Shown: positions 60,677 to 64,000 of the stretch, piece by piece
Position numbering within the stretch: position 1 is the first letter of the stretch
Layout: the number at the start of each line of letters is the position of its first letter
Assembly (NCBI RefSeq): GCF_050337105.1
Contig: NZ_JAKJSQ010000005.1
Coordinates: 140,111 to 204,110, forward strand
DNA from: Aliivibrio_A kagoshimensis
GTDB taxonomy: Bacteria; Pseudomonadota; Gammaproteobacteria; Enterobacterales; Vibrionaceae
Direction: 5' to 3'
Length of the DNA: 64,000 nucleotides
Notes under the pieces: model-generated
What the model was told of the DNA's origin: nothing
Seen by the model: the letters and a program-made list of their open reading frames with translations, nothing else
Databases searched by the model: none
Translations under genes and position numbers: made by a program

Positions 60677-62437
60677 TCACGTGGCTATTAATCGATTATT
60701 TCTAATGCATAGGGTTTGATGTTTATCGATAGGAACTTTACCCCCCATCAACAGCGGTTTAATAAGGCACTGCACCCCGTCTAAACTCCATCCCGTCGTA
60801 TCACTAAGCATCTGTTTTAAAGCTTGGTTACAGTTATTTTCAGTGCTCCAAGGGGCGAAACTCCGTTTCTTTTTCAGATCAAGTGCAAGAGCATGACGCG
60901 CTACATCTTTGGTTTTTATTAATGAATAGTGTTCGCTGGCGGTTTCGATGACTTTCCCAAGCCAAGAGAAACCAATGATTTTTGAAACGGTTTCCCCGTA
61001 TTTGTTTTTCTTTTTCTCGTACTCAATTTTTGCACTGCTGGCTAACTGACAAAACAGCTTCCATTTAGACGAATCAGCCGCTTGGCGCAGCTCTTCAAGT
61101 TTGGAATCTATTAAGGTTTGTTGGGGTTTGGCTTTTCTTAAGTTTCGCCAAAGCGAAACAGGCGAGCCACCAAATTGTTGAAACTGGCGAATGCCATGCG
61201 TTGAGGCCCACGCTCTCGCCATAAAAGCGCCCTCTTGGGCTTTGCTTTCTGGCATGTGGTTGCCGTTGATGTTCTTTGATATGTACTTGGCAATGTAGGC
61301 CGTTGCACCGCCCTTTTCAGGGTCGCACTCTTTCACATCAAAACGCGGTGAAATGTCATCACCTAATTCGTATCTGTCCTCAGCAATTGCGGTAGACTTG
61401 ATGATATCAATCACCGCATCTTTGCAATCAGCGTGGCAGAAGAGAAAATAATGGCCGTGTGAGGTGGCATCTTTGTGCGGCTCAGCAACTCGAAAGCCAA
61501 AGTATTTAATATCAAGCTTGGAGAGTTGGGCGCGAGCAATCGCCCACTTACTCATTAACTTATTATGGCCCTCTTTCACGCTGGCCCCGTTCCACTTAGA
61601 CGAAACGCGGTGATATTTACTTGGCAATGTCCAAGTGATGAACAGAGCCGTATAACCTAGCTCAGTCGCCAACTCTTCAAACCCTCTTGAGCGCACCATC
61701 ATTTCAATACGTCTGTTTTCAGGGTTGGAGGTAGTACGTTTAACCACATCAGCAAGCGCATAACGCTCGCCTGTTTCGTCATTAAATACGGTCATATTCT
61801 TTACGAACTGCTCAGCCTCACGCTGTTTTATCTTCCAGTTACTAAATGACATTGCTGATATGTATTTGGTTTGGTGCTTCTCTGTGCCTACTCGCTCAAG
61901 GGCAATTTGTGCGTACTCGATGTACTGCGCTCTTAATTTGAGTAAACGCTTTTCTATCCAGACTTCGGTCTGCATTTTCAAAACTGCAATACTGAGCATC
62001 TCTTCATCTATTTTTTCGACGTCCTGAAAGGGTGCATTGAGATGAACAGAGCGCAGGTTATTAGATTGCTCTTGGTAGATATTCCACATCAAAGCCAAAA
62101 AAGAGGTCGCGCTTTCACTATCAGCGTGAACCAGCATCAAGTTATTCTCATCAGAAATTTGAGCGGCTAGCTTTTTAATGGCTTGGTCATTCATCAAAAT
62201 ATGGTGACTAAGCCTTTCGTTGTTTGCCCCATTTCGGGTATCAACAAAGCTAAATTTGTTCTCAATAAAATGCGCTCGCTTTAGACCAAAGCGAACCGCA
62301 TCATCAGAGTACTTATGTAAGTTCTCGCGGCTGGCATTGCCGCGATTTTTACGGGCCTCGATTTTGCACTTAACATCATTACGAACGATGTTTGGCAATT
62401 TCGGGAAGAAGTGGCGAGAGAAACGGGACTCAATCAT
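60677..62437 (-). CDS. Rolling-circle replication initiator, phage GPA-type HUH endonuclease
   Basis: 586 residues. HUH motifs: motif 1 ALFITWTLPSKYH at about 264-276, motif 2 SHGHYFLFCHAD with H327 and H329, motif 3 YIAKYISKN with Y381 and Y385 (two tyrosines, as in GPA). It would nick the origin and start rolling-circle replication of a circular genome, as PM2 P12 does. Its ATG overlaps the 26-residue membrane peptide stop (TAATG). Confidence 0.88.
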   Translation of the reverse strand: MIESRFSRHFFPKLPNIVRNDVKCKIEARKNRGNASRENLHKYSDDAVRFGLKRAHFIENKFSFVDTRNGANNERLSHHILMNDQAIKKLAAQISDENNLMLVHADSESATSFLALMWNIYQEQSNNLRSVHLNAPFQDVEKIDEEMLSIAVLKMQTEVWIEKRLLKLRAQYIEYAQIALERVGTEKHQTKYISAMSFSNWKIKQREAEQFVKNMTVFNDETGERYALADVVKRTTSNPENRRIEMMVRSRGFEELATELGYTALFITWTLPSKYHRVSSKWNGASVKEGHNKLMSKWAIARAQLSKLDIKYFGFRVAEPHKDATSHGHYFLFCHADCKDAVIDIIKSTAIAEDRYELGDDISPRFDVKECDPEKGGATAYIAKYISKNINGNHMPESKAQEGAFMARAWASTHGIRQFQQFGGSPVSLWRNLRKAKPQQTLIDSKLEELRQAADSSKWKLFCQLASSAKIEYEKKKNKYGETVSKIIGFSWLGKVIETASEHYSLIKTKDVARHALALDLKKKRSFAPWSTENNCNQALKQMLSDTTGWSLDGVQCLIKPLLMGGKVPIDKHQTLCIRNNRLIAT

Positions 62438-62517
62438 TAGATCGCCTCAAAGGTACTGAGTAAAAGAATGAGAATACAAATGACCGGCACGAATTTAATA
62501 AAGCCTATTAGGTTCAT
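62437..62517 (-). CDS. 26-residue membrane peptide before rep
   Basis: MNLIGFIKFVPVICILILLLS: a short helix of clear hydrophobicity followed by TFEAI. Its ATG overlaps the upstream 52-residue gene stop (ATGA), and its own stop overlaps the rep ATG (TAATG). The double overlap strongly supports translation. Role unknown; may anchor the replication complex or act on the host membrane. Confidence 0.65.
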   Translation of the reverse strand: MNLIGFIKFVPVICILILLLSTFEAI

Positions 62518-62672
62518 ATCGTGGCCTTTCTTTTCAAGATATTGATTCGTGATTGAATCTGCTCACGAGTCCTAATTAATTTAGCCTCTTGAAACTTGTG
62601 ATTCATGACCTGTAATTTCAGTTTTCGGCACCAATTCAAGCCATGTGCTTTTTGTTCTGCATTCATGCTCAT
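62514..62672 (-). CDS. Small basic protein (52 residues)
   Basis: MSMNAEQKAHGLNWCRKLKLQ...: basic and helical, ending KRKATI, no membrane segment. Starts 3 bases after the stop of the PrtN-like gene and ends in the ATGA overlap with the membrane peptide. Unknown function; could bind DNA. Confidence 0.6.
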   Translation of the reverse strand: MSMNAEQKAHGLNWCRKLKLQVMNHKFQEAKLIRTREQIQSRINILKRKATI

Positions 62673-62675
62673 TCC

Positions 62676-62927
62676 CTAATTAACCAGCTTCCAATCGTTA
62701 GCAGCTAACTCGTAGCGCTCGTCAATGTATGCGGCTAAGTCTTCAATTTTGATTAATGTAGGGCTACGTTCTGAATCGCGTAACTTAAAGGTAGGAACAG
62801 GGAAGTCATATGCTTTCGCTTTTTGTTCCGCTGTTTTTGGGGTTATACCGAAGAACTCCTTGCTGATTTCCTTCAGCTCAACTGTTGGGCTTCCGAATCG
62901 TGCTAGTAATGCAAAATTTGTATTCAT
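62676..62927 (-). CDS. PrtN-like (pyocin activator) regulator
   Basis: 83 residues: MNTNFALLARFGSPTVELKEIS, then ITPKTAEQKAKAYDFPVPTFKLRDSERSP and IEDLAAYIDERYELA, matching the pyocin activator PrtN family by pattern. Such proteins are winged-helix or excisionase-like DNA binders. First early gene, divergent from the CI repressor across the operator, so it occupies the cro position. It may be a Cro/activator, or recombination directionality factor. Confidence 0.75.
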   Translation of the reverse strand: MNTNFALLARFGSPTVELKEISKEFFGITPKTAEQKAKAYDFPVPTFKLRDSERSPTLIKIEDLAAYIDERYELAANDWKLVN

Positions 62928-62939
62928 AACTCACCTATG

Positions 62940-63025
62940 TAATTCTGAGACACTCAAAGTTATTCAAACCTGTCTCAATTGATTTTGAGACAGATTAGCA
63001 ACACAAATAACCAATTGCAACACTC
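62940..63025. promoter_or_regulatory. CI/PrtN divergent operator region
   Basis: Between the two regulator genes. Perfect inverted repeat CTGTCTCAA (62970-62978) and TTGAGACAG (62985-62993), spacer TTGATT. Half sites TGAGACA also occur at 62946-62952 and, inside the cI start, at 63037-63043. Such a set of sites is the layout of a phage lysis-lysogeny switch. Confidence 0.7.
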
Positions 63026-63655
63026 ATGAGCAATAGTGAGACACTTATGACCAATACTGACGCACAAATTGATGAATTAAAAGAACTGACCAATACATCA
63101 ACAAATGTTGATCTAGCCAAGGTTTTAGAGGTATCAGCTTCAACAATTCAAACGTGGAGAATGAGGAATAAAATACCTGAAAAAATTTTTATAAAGGCGA
63201 GAACCATATCCCAAAGCGATTCGCTAATAGCCCCTAAAGGTTACTTGGAATTGCCGTTTTACGATGTTGAAGTAAGTGCAGGGAATGGTGCTCTTGTCGA
63301 ACGTGAAGATAAAACAGATGAGATCATATTCAGCAATCGATTTATAACCGATAGCTTAGGTGTCAACCCTAAAAACATCTTTCTCATGCCTGTTAAGGGC
63401 GACAGCATGACTCCCACCTTAAAGAGCCAGTCAATCATTATGGTTAATAGAGTTGAGCAGTTAGTTGAAGATGGTATTTATGTTTTTCGTTATGACGGGC
63501 AACTAAGAGTTAAGCGTTTGCAGTTTTCGAAACATGGAATTTCAGTGGTCAGTGATAACAGTGCTTATAAGACTTGGGAGTTAGAAAAAAGTGAGCTAGC
63601 TAATGAGGATTTTGAGATTATTGGCGAGGTCATTTGGTCAGGGCAAAGGGTTTAA
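63026..63655 (+). CDS. LexA-like CI repressor of the prophage
   Basis: 209 residues. N-terminal helix-turn-helix of the bacteriophage CI type (LAKVLEVSASTIQTWRMRNKIP), then peptidase S24: self-cleavage Ala85-Gly86 in VSAGNGA, catalytic Ser127 (VKGDSMTP) and Lys163 (RVKRL). It should be cleaved after RecA activation, so SOS induction of the prophage is expected. Start may be at ATG 63047 instead; neither has a good Shine-Dalgarno. Confidence 0.88.
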   Translation: MSNSETLMTNTDAQIDELKELTNTSTNVDLAKVLEVSASTIQTWRMRNKIPEKIFIKARTISQSDSLIAPKGYLELPFYDVEVSAGNGALVEREDKTDEIIFSNRFITDSLGVNPKNIFLMPVKGDSMTPTLKSQSIIMVNRVEQLVEDGIYVFRYDGQLRVKRLQFSKHGISVVSDNSAYKTWELEKSELANEDFEIIGEVIWSGQRV

Positions 63656-63679
63656 GTCAGATATGTAGAACTATAGATA

Positions 63680-63712
63680 CAAAAAAAGGAGCTAAAAGCT
63701 CCTTTTCTTTAA
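63680..63712. terminator. Bidirectional terminator after cI
   Basis: Hairpin AAAAGGAGCT/AGCTCCTTTT with a short AAA loop; A-run on one side and T-run on the other. Confidence 0.85.
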
Positions 63713-63722
63713 AACAATAACT

Positions 63723-63899
63723 TTATGCAGTTTTGCAACAATCATCTGTTTTCTTGCAAGTAATCTGAGGTACATCTTTTTCTAGCTCAGAAAGCTGCTC
63801 CCAAGAAACACCAAACTGCTCGCACGGAGTTTTTCCGTCAGCATACAAGCTAGCAACAAATTCTTTAAGCTCAGCTCTGTTTGTTTGGATATTGTTCAT
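63723..63899 (-). CDS. 58-residue protein with C-terminal cysteines, element right side
   Basis: MNNIQTNRAELKEFVASLYADG... then ending with CKKTDDCCKTA (four cysteines in all). Has a Shine-Dalgarno (AAGGGG) eight bases ahead of ATG and ends just behind a terminator. Unknown function; may belong to the element or to the chromosome beyond, as the right junction is not seen. Confidence 0.55.
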   Translation of the reverse strand: MNNIQTNRAELKEFVASLYADGKTPCEQFGVSWEQLSELEKDVPQITCKKTDDCCKTA

Positions 63900-64000
63900 A
63901 GTAAAACCCCTTAGGCTTTGGTACTCAGTATGTGAACTAAGTGATTTGAAACAACTGATTTTCTAAATGTGTTTCAACAGGCCGTGTATTATATATACAC

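Noticed and set aside
63900..64000. Right attachment site with dusA-like sequence
   Set aside because: I looked for the codons of VAPMLDWTDRHCR or their complement; none in the last 100 bases, so the right end is outside.

Overview
This window looks like a chromosomal segment of a member of the Vibrionaceae (Vibrio or Aliivibrio type). The basis is gene content and order: rsmA-apaG-apaH-folA, rpmA/rplU/ispB, mdh/argR, a complete thiBPQ operon under a TPP riboswitch, mpl-ubiX, tamA-tamB, a zrg-type zinc operon and the cys genes all read as typical gamma-proteobacterial, Vibrio-like proteins. Four undetermined bases (7152, 26897, 39335, 41481) suggest a draft assembly. Species cannot be told from this window.

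Layout. 1-5900: ribosome/RNA maintenance (rsmA partial, apaGH), folate (folA), a two-gene yjjP/yjjB exporter, obgE, rpmA, rplU. 6100-19500: ispB, mdh, argR, rluA, rapA, thiamine ABC importer, ubiX, mpl, fbp. 19650-26500: ppa, tamB, tamA, msrA. 26500-31060: yggL-sized small gene of the DUF1107 type, ytfJ, and a zinc-regulated operon whose periplasmic zinc-binding gene (zrgA) is broken inside an Glu-His-Ala repeat. 31360-39270: a TIGR03899-type protein, cysQ, and a sulfate-assimilation operon cysG-cysD-cysN-SLC13 permease-cysC. 39570-50100: cpdB, elaA, ytfB/oapA-like, fklB, DUF2780, cysJIH, an outer-membrane protein and pspG with a visible sigma-54 promoter.

51105 to the end (and beyond): an integrated element next to the 5' end of dusA. 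It carries a tyrosine integrase, a LexA-like CI repressor facing a PrtN-like regulator across an inverted-repeat operator, an HUH rolling-circle replication protein of the phage GPA type, an A32/FtsK-like packaging ATPase, a double-jelly-roll (PM2 P2-like) major capsid protein, a string of very small membrane proteins, spike/receptor-binding candidates including a tail-collar-like protein, an M15 peptidase and a holin-like protein. There is no terminase, portal, tail tube or tape measure. I read it as a tailless, membrane-containing corticovirus-like (PM2-like) prophage; its right end lies outside the window.

Within the prophage nearly all replication and virion genes (62927 down to 53577) lie on the minus strand, often with ATGA, TAATG or TGATG overlaps, so they are probably translated by coupling. 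This overlap logic reveals genes too short to be obvious, including a 26-residue membrane peptide just before rep and a 25-residue one that seems to start with CTG. The element also holds three small unknown plus-strand genes beside the integrase, and repeated operators (AGCCTATTAGGTT) that recur in and near the membrane-protein genes.
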